From NCBI GenBank assembly GCA_002293185.1, contig DBCS01000008.1:62001-126000 (forward strand): 64,000 nucleotides of DNA, read 5' to 3'. Source of the stretch: Flavobacteriales bacterium UBA952. GTDB lineage: Bacteria; Bacteroidota; Bacteroidia; Flavobacteriales_D; Crocinitomicaceae. Position numbers and translations under genes: made by a program. Positions within the stretch are counted from its first letter, which is position 1. Each line of letters opens with the position of its first letter. A model generated the notes under the pieces. That model searched no databases. It worked only from the letters and a program-made list of their open reading frames with translations, and had not been told where the DNA came from. Below, one piece after another: positions 1 to 9,337 of the stretch.

Positions 1-3000
1 AAAGGGTTCCCAGGGTTTCCCGGCAAAAGTGTAGTTGTAGTTGAGGGCGCCCGTCCAGGTGCGGGTCATGTCGGATTTGATATTGAAATCCCTTTTGATA
101 TTTTCTGCAAAAGCATAAGTTGCCGACCAATTAGAAATGCTCCAAAATTGTGGTTTAGTACCCGCTTTTGCCTCTTTACGAACATTGGTAAAATTGTAAG
201 AGCGGCGCTCCGTGAAGTCTTGACCTAAACGCATGCGCTCTTTGCGGGTTGCAATGTCGTAGTTAGAAAGTTTGATATCGGGGTTAAAGGGGTCGTATTC
301 TGGATTAATGAGTCCGATAGAATAGCCATAGTAGAAGGGTAGAGATACGCGGGCTTGCTTGCCGAAGAACTGCCCGAGTTGCATGGTGGTACTGATGTCT
401 GCACCCATGCGTTGGTTACGCTGGCGGTCTTGTACTCGGCTATCTACAGCACCCCAGTTGATGCCTGAGTAGTTACCGGCAGCTTGTACTACGGCAAAAT
501 CCGCTAACTGAACTTGCATTTGGCCAACAGCAGCCGAGCCACCATCACTGACAAAGTCGGTCAAACGCATTTCATTGACCCATACGTTGGTGCATTCAGC
601 GTCGCCGTTGTCGGGGCCCCAGGTGTTGTCCGGGTCAGCTTTGGACGGATTTCGAACACCGATCATGATGGTTCTGATGCCTTGAAGGTTCGGGCTTCCT
701 TTTACTTTAATTCGGTTCGTGGCATTATTGGGATCCGCTTTTTCGTATTCTACCACGCTCGAGACACCCGGAACACCTTGTTCGAGTTTATCGTTTCGCT
801 CCATTTTAAGGTCGAGTAGGCGGTCAAATTCGATTTCAATATTGTTAGCAGCAGGCCAGATGAGGTCTGGGTTGGTTGCGTTCCAGTCGGTCACTTTGAG
901 CGGCAATTCGTATTCGTAGTAGTTCTCTACGAAGTCTGTACCCAAGCGCACAAAAAGGGTAAGCTCGTTGTCTTTGAGTTGATTTTGCACGACTGATTCG
1001 GCGTGAGCAAACATTTTCAATTTTTTGTAAGTACGCACATCGAACTGTACGTTTCGGTAAGCTGCTCTAGCGTCTCCGTCTTGCAAATTACAAACTTCGA
1101 GTACCAAAGCTTGTTCGTTCATTTGACGCTGATATACTTGTGAGGGGTCTATTTCTCTGTCAATACCAGGTGGAACCACATAATTAATCGGCTGACGCTG
1201 TGCATTTTCTTCGATATTGAGTGCGGCAATATTAAAAGCAGTGAGGTTAGGGTCGGTCTGGACGCTCAGCCCTGGTTGGGTGAGGTCTTCAAAATAACGG
1301 CGCCACTCTCCACGAACAAATTCTAAACGTGCAAAACGCAGTACTACAGGCTCGTCAAAACCTTTTAGATACATGCGCATAAAGCGTATTGAACGGAAGT
1401 CTTGAATGCCATTGATGCGTTTTTCGAAGTCGCGGATCGGGACTTTAAATTGATACCAAGTTTCTGTTTTGTTCCCGTTTTGGTATACTTGTTTGTTGGT
1501 GATAAAGTTGCTGCCTACATTTTGCATATCGCCCGGCCGAAGGCTGACGCGATATTGAAAGTAAGCTTCTGATTCTGAGAGGTTGTTGTCTTGGTTGATA
1601 TCTTCGATGTCTGGAAAGTTGGAGGCAATGGTCGGGTAGCCTATAGTATTTGCGGTATCTGACATTTCAGTTGTCGGAGAGTTGCCTTGCATACCGTTGT
1701 AGTGTTTGTAACGATCGAGAATAGTGAGCTGAGCGGCATCGTAGTTATCGTCGAGGTAATAGTTGTAGTCATCGGTAGAGGGGTCGGCAATCATGCGGGC
1801 TTTTGCAGCGGCACTCAGTGTTGTGTTGTTTTGCACCCAACTAACAAAGGCAGCATAACTTTGCCTTTCGTCGGTGTTTTCCCAGCCATCTAGGCCTACG
1901 TCTTGCTTAATGCGCGAGGCGGGGTCATTGGCAAAGGCATTCACTACGACCTGCTGCGTTGAAATTCTTGCCCATTGGGTGGTGTCGATGTTGTCTTGCA
2001 ATAAGGGGTCGGTGTTGGAGGGCAAGCCATGTTCGAAGCTTTTTCGGGAGTCAGGAAGGATATCTTCTGATACGTTTCCAAGGTTAAAGTAGAGGTCTCC
2101 GCCAGACATAGGGGCGTTTGGATTCTGATTTTCAGCGTCTTGATTAAACGGATCTAGTACCCAAAATTGGATAAATTCGATATTCGCCAATTCAAAATCG
2201 TTGGTGCTAAGGCCGCGCATAATGCCTCCCCAACGTTCTTCTGGATTGGTAAAGCGCCCGATAGAATCTACAGTAGCGGTGGTATCAAAATTGTACATGC
2301 CGCGTTCGGCAGGGTAGTACGCTAAATCGAGTACGTTAATATTGGAGATTGAGCCGTATTGAAGTTGTAGGTTTGGAAAAATGTCGGTCATTTGAATGAG
2401 TCGCATGCGGCTGTCGTAAAGCATGGACGGATCTTGCTTGATGTGTGCGGGCGTGAGCTGATTGCTTTGGTAAAAAACGGGGTCAATGGTATACCAAGCA
2501 AGATTGGCGCGCTTGAAACCGGCACTGAGGTCTTTTTTGGACGCTTCAGGGAAGAGATCGGGCTGGCCCTGCGGTATAGAAGCCAAACGCCATGCACTAA
2601 TGTTTTTGAGATCAATGGCACTTTGCGATGCCTCAAAGTCGTCTATGTAGGAGGTGCCTTCTTTGTTTATGGCGCGTGGTTGACCCGGTCTGAGCGTGGC
2701 TACTTCTCCGGACATAGAAAGGGTAGACATGGTATTGGTAGAAATTACGGGGAGTAAGTCGACCAATTTGGTGAGCAGAGGTACGTTGGTACGAAAAGCA
2801 AAATCTGCGCCAAGCACGTTGTTTTTGAAGGGCTCGCTTCCAAAATCAACTTTTTGTGTAACCGGACGCTCCATCATGCGCAGCCAGGTGGCGCCCACCT
2901 TGAAGTTTTCATTGATGCGGTATTGGTAGCGCCCACCAATCATAGAACGCGCTTGAAAACCAAAAACTGAATTTGATTCTATCGAAATTTTAATGGGGGT

Positions 3001-5112
3001 ATTGGATTCTAAAATTCCTGTGTTGAGGATTTTTACTCTGCTAAATGCATAATCTACGGTGAAGTCGACACCTTCAACCAAACGCATTCCACCAGCTGTA
3101 ACCACTACCGCCCCTTGCGGGATATTCATCACGTTCAATGGAATTTCGGAGGAGATCGAAGACTGAAACTCACCCTTGAAAACCAAACGATTTTTACTCG
3201 GAATTTGCTGGGCAGCAGTTTTGGTAGAGTCGTAGAGTTCTGTGTAGGCAAGTTGATTAATGAAAACATTAGGCACTCCAGCCTCGGTTAATTTGTCGGC
3301 GAGTGTTTTACCAAAAGGTTCAACTGTCGAGAAGAATATACGACCATTTTTGCGGTTGATGGTACCGCCGTTATCGATTTTGTTGCCGACTACATTAAAA
3401 GGAGCAAAATCAAAAACACCATCCGAGAAAGGCTGGTTGTTTTGATTGATTTTATCCATGTCGAGTAGGGTAACAATCTGTTTTTTATTGATGTTTCCTT
3501 GTTCAAAGGGCAAGAACGGTTGTAGAACAGAGGTTTCGCGGTTGTTGTAATACACGTCTATTTTAAAGCCAAGTTGATCGACTTGATACGCGCCAATGGA
3601 GTAAACGTTTTTCATCATGAGGTCCCAAATTTTGATTTTTGGACTGGTGATGGTTGGTTTGATTAATTTGAGAATAAGTGCTTCTTGTCCGTTTGTACCA
3701 TCGGTAGAAAACTCACCTATTTGATAAGTTTGCCCCCGGTAGGTATATTCGTAGGCTACTGCCAAGACTTCGTCGTTATTGAGCGCTGTATTGAGCGAGA
3801 CGTAGCCAAGTAAGGCATTGTAGGTAAATTCGTTGTCATTGAGCTTGCGCGCATTTTCTACTTTTTCGTAATCGACAGCCTGATTAAATGGCCCCGGAGA
3901 ATTGACCTGTGCACTCAGCGCCAACACCGCATTGGAGAACCCACGAACCAAAGGCTGAGCTGTTGCCCAGTCGTAAAGGCCATTCGCTTGGTTGTCTGGA
4001 ATTTCTTGGGTCGTGTAAGAGCCCGGATTACCCTGGCAGTTGGCTTGTTTGGCCTCGCCTAAGTCTGAAAATGCGACAATATTTCGGGTGTTTTCGGTTA
4101 TGCTACTGCGGTTGGTTACCCAAACTTCTATGCGTGTAATGTAGGTCGTCGAGTTCACAACAGGCAAAGTGGCCATTGCGGTGTCGTAGTGCTGCTGGTG
4201 ATACAAATTGAGAAAGTAGTGGCGGTTGGCCTCGTAGTTATCTGCGGTAATTTCAAATTTTTGAACTTGGGCCTTGCCCGTTACGTTGATTTCGGTGCGC
4301 TTTCCTTTTGATTGTGCTAAAATAAAATCCACGGTCGATCGACCAAATTTAAGTTGGGTTTTAAAGCCAAAAAGTGTTTGTGAACTCGGAATAAGGGTCG
4401 TTGGTAGTTCTAAACTTACTTGCCCTAGCGCAATTTTTTGTAGGATGTCGTCTTCTTGCCCCGTGCGCTCTAATTTGGAAATATTTTCGAAATCGAAGTT
4501 GGCGCGGGTGTTGTATTTCATATTCACCTTCATGTTGGTACCTATCTGGCCGGTTATGTCCATGTTGATGTTTTGATTGAAATCGAAGCGCGTGATATTG
4601 CGCTGCCGCATGGGTAAAATCGGGTTGTCTACCCGAGAGTGGTTCGCACCTAGTGAAATTTCGAGGTTTCCGCCCGGGGTAATGGTGATTTCATCTGAGC
4701 CAAAGAAACTTTTAAATACTTTGGATCCAATCTTTATTGGCAATTCAAATGTTCGGTTTTCTGCACTTTCTTCGGAAACGAGTTCTTTCCAATCTAAAGA
4801 AAAGCTTTTTTTCTCTTCGTATTCGAGATACTCTTCTAGGGTCATGGCCTGAGGAGCCCTAAAATAGGTGTCTTTGCCCATGATGTCTCGAAAGACAAAC
4901 GTTTTAGATTCGGGGTCGTAGACGATCGTTTGGTTGAGATTGGTGGGGTCTCCGAGGTCAAAACTTTGGGGTAAATTTTGAAAAGGATTGAGCGGATTAA
5001 AGATTGGAAAAGGGAGGTTAGGGGTTTGTGCACTAACCTCTACAAAAGTAAAAAACACCATCATGAGCATGATGATATTTGTTAAGTATTTTTTCCAGTA
5101 GTTGTGTTGCAC
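1..5112 (-). CDS. sprA: SprA/Sov, T9SS outer-membrane translocon (C-terminus outside window)
   Basis: SprA is the giant outer-membrane beta-barrel through which type IX secretion cargo leaves the cell; it is also needed for gliding in Flavobacterium. About 1,704 codons are visible, of a family that is usually about 2,400 residues, and the frame is open to base 1. Typical segments can be read, such as SYIDDFEAS, NPEERWGGIMRG and, at the window edge, GKPWEPF. I chose the GTG at 5112, immediately after the ruvA stop, because it gives a proper signal peptide (two lysines, then a hydrophobic run ending VSAQ). The first ATG, at 5070, would remove the positively charged part. It is the last visible gene of a maeB-ruvA-sprA run. 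Confidence 0.95.
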   Translation of the reverse strand, partial: MQHNYWKKYLTNIIMLMMVFFTFVEVSAQTPNLPFPIFNPLNPFQNLPQSFDLGDPTNLNQTIVYDPESKTFVFRDIMGKDTYFRAPQAMTLEEYLEYEEKKSFSLDWKELVSEESAENRTFELPIKIGSKVFKSFFGSDEITITPGGNLEISLGANHSRVDNPILPMRQRNITRFDFNQNINMDITGQIGTNMKVNMKYNTRANFDFENISKLERTGQEDDILQKIALGQVSLELPTTLIPSSQTLFGFKTQLKFGRSTVDFILAQSKGKRTEINVTGKAQVQKFEITADNYEANRHYFLNLYHQQHYDTAMATLPVVNSTTYITRIEVWVTNRSSITENTRNIVAFSDLGEAKQANCQGNPGSYTTQEIPDNQANGLYDWATAQPLVRGFSNAVLALSAQVNSPGPFNQAVDYEKVENARKLNDNEFTYNALLGYVSLNTALNNDEVLAVAYEYTYRGQTYQIGEFSTDGTNGQEALILKLIKPTITSPKIKIWDLMMKNVYSIGAYQVDQLGFKIDVYYNNRETSVLQPFLPFEQGNINKKQIVTLLDMDKINQNNQPFSDGVFDFAPFNVVGNKIDNGGTINRKNGRIFFSTVEPFGKTLADKLTEAGVPNVFINQLAYTELYDSTKTAAQQIPSKNRLVFKGEFQSSISSEIPLNVMNIPQGAVVVTAGGMRLVEGVDFTVDYAFSRVKILNTGILESNTPIKISIESNSVFGFQARSMIGGRYQYRINENFKVGATWLRMMERPVTQKVDFGSEPFKNNVLGADFAFRTNVPLLTKLVDLLPVISTNTMSTLSMSGEVATLRPGQPRAINKEGTSYIDDFEASQSAIDLKNISAWRLASIPQGQPDLFPEASKKDLSAGFKRANLAWYTIDPVFYQSNQLTPAHIKQDPSMLYDSRMRLIQMTDIFPNLQLQYGSISNINVLDLAYYPAERGMYNFDTTATVDSIGRFTNPEERWGGIMRGLSTNDFELANIEFIQFWVLDPFNQDAENQNPNAPMSGGDLYFNLGNVSEDILPDSRKSFEHGLPSNTDPLLQDNIDTTQWARISTQQVVVNAFANDPASRIKQDVGLDGWENTDERQSYAAFVSWVQNNTTLSAAAKARMIADPSTDDYNYYLDDNYDAAQLTILDRYKHYNGMQGNSPTTEMSDTANTIGYPTIASNFPDIEDINQDNNLSESEAYFQYRVSLRPGDMQNVGSNFITNKQVYQNGNKTETWYQFKVPIRDFEKRINGIQDFRSIRFMRMYLKGFDEPVVLRFARLEFVRGEWRRYFEDLTQPGLSVQTDPNLTAFNIAALNIEENAQRQPINYVVPPGIDREIDPSQVYQRQMNEQALVLEVCNLQDGDARAAYRNVQFDVRTYKKLKMFAHAESVVQNQLKDNELTLFVRLGTDFVENYYEYELPLKVTDWNATNPDLIWPAANNIEIEFDRLLDLKMERNDKLEQGVPGVSSVVEYEKADPNNATNRIKVKGSPNLQGIRTIMIGVRNPSKADPDNTWGPDNGDAECTNVWVNEMRLTDFVSDGGSAAVGQMQVQLADFAVVQAAGNYSGINWGAVDSRVQDRQRNQRMGADISTTMQLGQFFGKQARVSLPFYYGYSIGLINPEYDPFNPDIKLSNYDIATRKERMRLGQDFTERRSYNFTNVRKEAKAGTKPQFWSISNWSATYAFAENIKRDFNIKSDMTRTWTGALNYNYTFAGKPWEPF

Positions 5113-5114
5113 GG

Positions 5115-5690
5115 TTATAGTAGTCTTAGCGCCTCTTTGATCAGTTGTTCTACGGTTTGGGTTCCGGTATCAATTTTGTCCAATACTTTTTCAGCTGATT
5201 TTTTGTCAAAACCGAGCGAAACTAATGCATTTAACGCATCAAATCGGTTTCTATTGTTCGAAGAGAAAATATTCTCGCTACCGAGTTCCATTTTAGATAC
5301 TTTTCCTTTGAGGTCTATAATGACACGCTGTGCTGTTTTGGTGCCGATCCCTTTTATTTTTTGAATACTCACGACGTCTTCTGCTAGAATGGCATGGGCG
5401 ATGTCGTCGGGGGTCATGGAAGAAAGCATGATGAGGGCCGTGTTGGGGCCTATGCCAGAAACACTAATCAAATGCCCGAACATTTCGCGCTCCTCTTTGG
5501 TGGCAAACCCATAAAGCAGGTGGGCATCTTCTCTTACGATGAGTTTGGTGTGTAAGATGATCGCTTCTGCATCTGGCAAAGCAGTAAAGGTGTGCAAAGA
5601 AATCTTGACTTCATAACCTACACCTGCGCATTCGACTAGCAGGTCGGTTGGGTTTTTTTCGATGAGGCGGCCGTTGAGTCTAGAAATCAT
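5115..5690 (-). CDS. ruvA: Holliday junction branch migration protein RuvA
   Basis: RuvA binds four-way DNA junctions and loads the RuvB motor during recombination repair. The 191 residues fit the family length. The N-terminal OB-fold begins MISRLNGRL, the helix-hairpin-helix part contains VSGIGPNTAL and IKGIGTKTAQRV, and the C-terminal RuvB-binding domain (DALNALVSLGF) is present. Its ATG overlaps the maeB stop by four bases, and sprA begins two bases after its stop, so translation of the three genes is probably coupled. Confidence 0.95.
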   Translation of the reverse strand: MISRLNGRLIEKNPTDLLVECAGVGYEVKISLHTFTALPDAEAIILHTKLIVREDAHLLYGFATKEEREMFGHLISVSGIGPNTALIMLSSMTPDDIAHAILAEDVVSIQKIKGIGTKTAQRVIIDLKGKVSKMELGSENIFSSNNRNRFDALNALVSLGFDKKSAEKVLDKIDTGTQTVEQLIKEALRLL

Positions 5691-7957
5691 TTGTCTTGGC
5701 TTTGGGCGTCAATAACTGCAATTTTGATCATCGAAATGATCTCTCTTACACTGGCTCCTAGTTGCAGAACGTGCAAGGATTTGCGCATCCCGATTAAAAT
5801 AGGTCCGATGGCATCGAGCTCATTGGTTTGTTGCAAAAGTTTGTATGCAATATTGCCTGCGGATAGGTTCGGAAAAATAAGTGTATTGACCTCTTTGTTA
5901 GCCAAGAAGGAGAAAGGGAATTTCTCGTTCATTAATTCTGGGTTGAGGGCAAAGTTGGCTTGCATTTCGCCGTCGACCACAAGATTAGGTTGTGTTTCGT
6001 GTAAAATATGTACCGCTTCGGCCATTTTTTCCGGATCGTCTCCGGGTGAAGACCCGAAGTTAGAATAGCTCAGTAAAGCAATGCGTGGTTGTACTTTGAG
6101 GCGGCGGATAAATTTGGCTGCATTGACCGTAATTTCTGCAATTTGCGCTGCCGATGGGTTTAAATTGACGGTGGTGTCGGCCAAGAACAGCGGACCCTTC
6201 TTGGTGTTCAGGATATACATTCCGGAGACGGTTTTGACATCTTTTTGCAAACCAATGGTGCTAATTGCCGGACGCAAAACCGAGCGGTAACTACGGGTAA
6301 GCCCTGTGAGCATGGCATCGGCTTCTTCCATATTGAGCATCATGGCACCAAAATAATTGCGTTCTCGCATCAAAGAAATGGCTTCATATTCGGTAATGCC
6401 TTTGCGCTTGCGCAATTCAAAGAATGCAGTGCCGTACTCAATACGCCGGGCTTCTTCTTCGTCGGATTTGCAGTCGATGATTTGCACCTCTGGTATTTCG
6501 ATGCTGTACTCGTTCATGAGCTCCAGGATGCGTTGTTTTTTACCGAGTAAAATCGGGATGGCTACCCCTTCATCGTACGCTTGCTGGGCAGCTTTTAATA
6601 TTTTGATGTTGTCGCCTTCGGGGAACACTACCGTTTTTGGACTACCTTGTGCTTTAGAGGTAATATTGCGCTGTAGTTTGTTGTCTAGGCCAAGGCGGCT
6701 TTTGAGTTGGTTTTCGTATTCTTCCCAATCTTCGATGGGCTCTTGAGCTACCCCAGACTCCATAGCTGCTCGCGCAACCGCTGGAGCCACAAAGTAAATG
6801 AGTCGCGGGTCTAATGGTTTTGGAATAATTTGTTCCCGACCAAAAGAAATATTTTTACCTCCGTAGGCTTCAATTACTTCTTCAGGAATGGTTTCTTTGG
6901 CGAGGGAGGCGATGGCTTTTACGGCAGCCAATTTCATTTCTTCATTGATGGTGGTCGCACGCACGTCTAAAGAGCCTCTGAAGATATAAGGAAACCCAAG
7001 TACGTTATTGACTTGGTTCGGATGGTCTGAACGCCCTGTTGCCATGATGATGTCTTTGCGCACCGCCATTGCTTCTTTGTAAGGAATTTCTGGCTCGGGA
7101 TTGGCGAGGGCAAAAACAATAGGGTCTTTTGCCATTACGGCAATCATTTCTTTGCTAACCAGCCCTGCTTTAGAAAGACCAAGAAAGACGTCAGCGCCTT
7201 TAAAAGCTGCCTCGAAATCAATATCTTTTGGGTGCGTCGCGAAGATTTGTTTTATGTCGTCGAGGTCAGTACGCCCACTGTGGATAAGGCCTTTGGAGTC
7301 GTACATGTAGACGTTTTCGGGCTTTACACCCAGACGATGGTATAATTTGATACACGAAACTGCTGCTGCTCCGGCACCGGAGACCACAATTTTGATGCGC
7401 TCGATTTTTTTGTTGGCAAGCTCTAATGCATTGAGCAAGGCAGCGGCACTGATAATTGCGGTGCCGTGTTGGTCGTCGTGCATGATGGGAATATCGAGCT
7501 CTTCTTTGAGCCTGCGCTCAATTTCAAAAGCTTCAGGTGCTTTGATGTCCTCGAGGTTGATGCCACCAAAAGTTGGGGCAATGGCCTTGACAGTCTGGAT
7601 AAAAAGTTCTGGGTCTTTGGCGTCTACTTCGATGTCAAATACATCGATATCAGCAAATATTTTAAACAATAAGCCTTTGCCTTCCATAACGGGCTTTGCG
7701 GCTTCTGGGCCGATGTCACCAAGGCCGAGAACTGCGGTTCCGTTGGTAATAACCGCAACTAAATTGCGCTTGGCGGTATACTTGTAAACGTCGGCTTTGT
7801 TTTCTGCAATGCGCAAGCAGGGCTCAGCTACACCCGGAGAATAAGCCAAGGAGAGGTCTCGTTGGGAGGCATAGGGCTTAGATGGAACAACTTCAATTTT
7901 ACCGGGCCTACCGGAGGAATGGTAATCTAGGGCTTCTTGCTTCCTGATTTTTGACAT
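5687..7957 (-). CDS. maeB: NADP-dependent malic enzyme with C-terminal phosphotransacetylase-like domain
   Basis: This enzyme converts malate to pyruvate and CO2 with NADPH formation. At 756 residues it has the MaeB layout. Residues 1 to about 420 form the malic enzyme, with YSPGVAEPC, the HDDQHGTA metal/substrate loop, VVSGAGAAAV for the dinucleotide and LANPEPEI. Residues from about 430 onward form a phosphotransacetylase-like domain that is regulatory in known MaeB proteins. It leads the maeB-ruvA-sprA run, and a good TAnnTTTG element lies 24 bases upstream of its ATG. Confidence 0.95.
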   Translation of the reverse strand: MSKIRKQEALDYHSSGRPGKIEVVPSKPYASQRDLSLAYSPGVAEPCLRIAENKADVYKYTAKRNLVAVITNGTAVLGLGDIGPEAAKPVMEGKGLLFKIFADIDVFDIEVDAKDPELFIQTVKAIAPTFGGINLEDIKAPEAFEIERRLKEELDIPIMHDDQHGTAIISAAALLNALELANKKIERIKIVVSGAGAAAVSCIKLYHRLGVKPENVYMYDSKGLIHSGRTDLDDIKQIFATHPKDIDFEAAFKGADVFLGLSKAGLVSKEMIAVMAKDPIVFALANPEPEIPYKEAMAVRKDIIMATGRSDHPNQVNNVLGFPYIFRGSLDVRATTINEEMKLAAVKAIASLAKETIPEEVIEAYGGKNISFGREQIIPKPLDPRLIYFVAPAVARAAMESGVAQEPIEDWEEYENQLKSRLGLDNKLQRNITSKAQGSPKTVVFPEGDNIKILKAAQQAYDEGVAIPILLGKKQRILELMNEYSIEIPEVQIIDCKSDEEEARRIEYGTAFFELRKRKGITEYEAISLMRERNYFGAMMLNMEEADAMLTGLTRSYRSVLRPAISTIGLQKDVKTVSGMYILNTKKGPLFLADTTVNLNPSAAQIAEITVNAAKFIRRLKVQPRIALLSYSNFGSSPGDDPEKMAEAVHILHETQPNLVVDGEMQANFALNPELMNEKFPFSFLANKEVNTLIFPNLSAGNIAYKLLQQTNELDAIGPILIGMRKSLHVLQLGASVREIISMIKIAVIDAQSQDK

Positions 7958-7980
7958 TGTAAGTACTTTTTTTAGAACAG

Positions 7981-7988
7981 CAAATATA
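7981..7988 (-). promoter_or_regulatory. Putative Bacteroidota promoter (-7 element) of maeB-ruvA-sprA
   Basis: On the minus strand this reads TATATTTG, a full match to the Bacteroidota -7 consensus TAnnTTTG. Transcription would begin near 7973, giving a leader of about 15 bases before the maeB ATG. A -33 TTTG at a good distance was not found; the nearest TTTG, in the T-run of the neighbouring terminator, is 25 bases away. Confidence 0.5.
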
Positions 7989-8014
7989 CGAAAAGCAATC
8001 TAAAGGTCCGAAGC

Positions 8015-8043
8015 AAAAAAAGCGCTCCTTGGAGCGCTTTTTT
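8015..8043 (-). terminator. Rho-independent terminator after odhB, symmetric
   Basis: The stem agcgctcc / ggagcgct (8021-8038) with almost no spacer is flanked by an A-run on the left and a T-run on the right, so it can end transcription from either side. It lies about 26 bases beyond the odhB stop in the direction of transcription and separates sucA-odhB from maeB. Confidence 0.8.
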
Positions 8044-8063
8044 AACTGCGTGCAAATTATTTA

Positions 8064-9320
8064 TTACAGCCCGAGTAAGATCTGCAGTGGATCTTTTGAT
8101 CCAAAAATCATGCGTTCAGGGTTTTCGAGCATTTCTTTCACTTTGACTAAAAAGCCAACCGATTCTTTGCCATCAATGATGCGGTGGTCATAGGAGAGCG
8201 CAACATACATAATTGGTCGAATTTCTACTTTACCGTTAATGGCAACAGGGCGTTCTACTATATTGTGCATGCCGAGAATGGCAGATTGCGGTGGGTTGAT
8301 AATCGGTGTAGAGAGCATAGAGCCAAAAACGCCACCATTAGTAATAGTGAAGGTGCCTCCAGTCATGTCTTCGGGCGTGATTTTGCCGTCGCGTGCTTTA
8401 ATGGCAAGGCGCTTGATCTCGCGTTCGATTTCAGCTAAACTCATTTGTTCGGCGTTGCGCACCACCGGTACCATGAGCCCTTTTGGAGAAGAAACGGCAA
8501 TACCGATATCGGCGTAGTCGTGCAAAATCATTTCTGTACCATCGATTTGTGCGTTGACCGCTGGAAACAATTTGAGTGCTTCTGTTACCGCTTTCGTGAA
8601 AAACGACATAAAGCCGAGGTTAACTTCGTGGTGTTTGGCAAAGGCGTCCTTGTATTTGGCACGCACATCCATAATTGGCTTCATGTCGACCTCGTTAAAG
8701 GTAGTGAGCATGGCTGTTTCGTTTTTGACTGAAACCAAACGCTCTGCAATTTTGCGTCGTAACATGGACATCTTTTCGCGGCTTTGCTCGCGGGTTCCGC
8801 CCCATCCTTGCGCTGCTTCGGTAGAGAAACCTGCTGACATAGCTGCCACTACGTCTTGTTTGGTGATGCGTCCGTCTTTGCCCGTTGCTTTAATGGCAGC
8901 AGGGTTGATGTTTTGTTCTTTTATGATTTTGGCCGCTGCAGGCGAGGCCGCCCCTGCTGCGTAGCTTGCTGGCTTGATTGGATCTGGATTAGGAGCAGCA
9001 ACTGCAGGAGCAGCAGCTGGCACAGCTTTGGCTTCTGAAGCTGGCACAACGGCAACGACTGGCGCACCCGCCGGGCGCGCAGCAGAAGTGTCGATGAGGC
9101 AAACAACTTGCCCTACTTTCACGACGTCGCCTTCTGCGGCCTTAAGCGTAATGATGCCGCTTTCTTCTGCAGGTAATTCTAAGGTAGCTTTGTCCGAATC
9201 GACTTCAGCAATGGCTTGGTCTTTTTCGACGTAATCGCCATTGGCTACAAGCCAAGCGGCAATTTCTACTTCTGAGATTGATTCTCCCGGGCTCGGGACT
9301 TTCATTTCTAATAGTGACAT
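8064..9320 (-). CDS. odhB: 2-oxoglutarate dehydrogenase E2 (dihydrolipoyl succinyltransferase)
   Basis: E2 core of the 2-oxoglutarate dehydrogenase complex, which transfers succinyl from lipoate to CoA in the TCA cycle. The 418 residues contain an N-terminal lipoyl domain with the lipoylated lysine at about residue 44 (DSDKATLEL), an Ala/Pro-rich linker, a peripheral-subunit-binding domain near residues 125-160 (NPAAIKATGKDGRITKQDV), and a catalytic domain with YDHRIIDG near residue 378, holding the active His and Asp. It sits 17 bases after sucA, in the same direction, and is followed by a terminator, so the two form an operon. No E3 gene is nearby. Confidence 0.95.
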   Translation of the reverse strand: MSLLEMKVPSPGESISEVEIAAWLVANGDYVEKDQAIAEVDSDKATLELPAEESGIITLKAAEGDVVKVGQVVCLIDTSAARPAGAPVVAVVPASEAKAVPAAAPAVAAPNPDPIKPASYAAGAASPAAAKIIKEQNINPAAIKATGKDGRITKQDVVAAMSAGFSTEAAQGWGGTREQSREKMSMLRRKIAERLVSVKNETAMLTTFNEVDMKPIMDVRAKYKDAFAKHHEVNLGFMSFFTKAVTEALKLFPAVNAQIDGTEMILHDYADIGIAVSSPKGLMVPVVRNAEQMSLAEIEREIKRLAIKARDGKITPEDMTGGTFTITNGGVFGSMLSTPIINPPQSAILGMHNIVERPVAINGKVEIRPIMYVALSYDHRIIDGKESVGFLVKVKEMLENPERMIFGSKDPLQILLGL

Positions 9321-9337
9321 ACGATTTTATTTAAGGC

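Noticed and set aside
8974..9234. Plus-strand open frame of 86 codons across odhB
   Set aside because: It is low-complexity (Ala/Thr-rich) and antisense to the Ala/Pro linker of OdhB; the minus-strand gene has clear domains, so this is a shadow.
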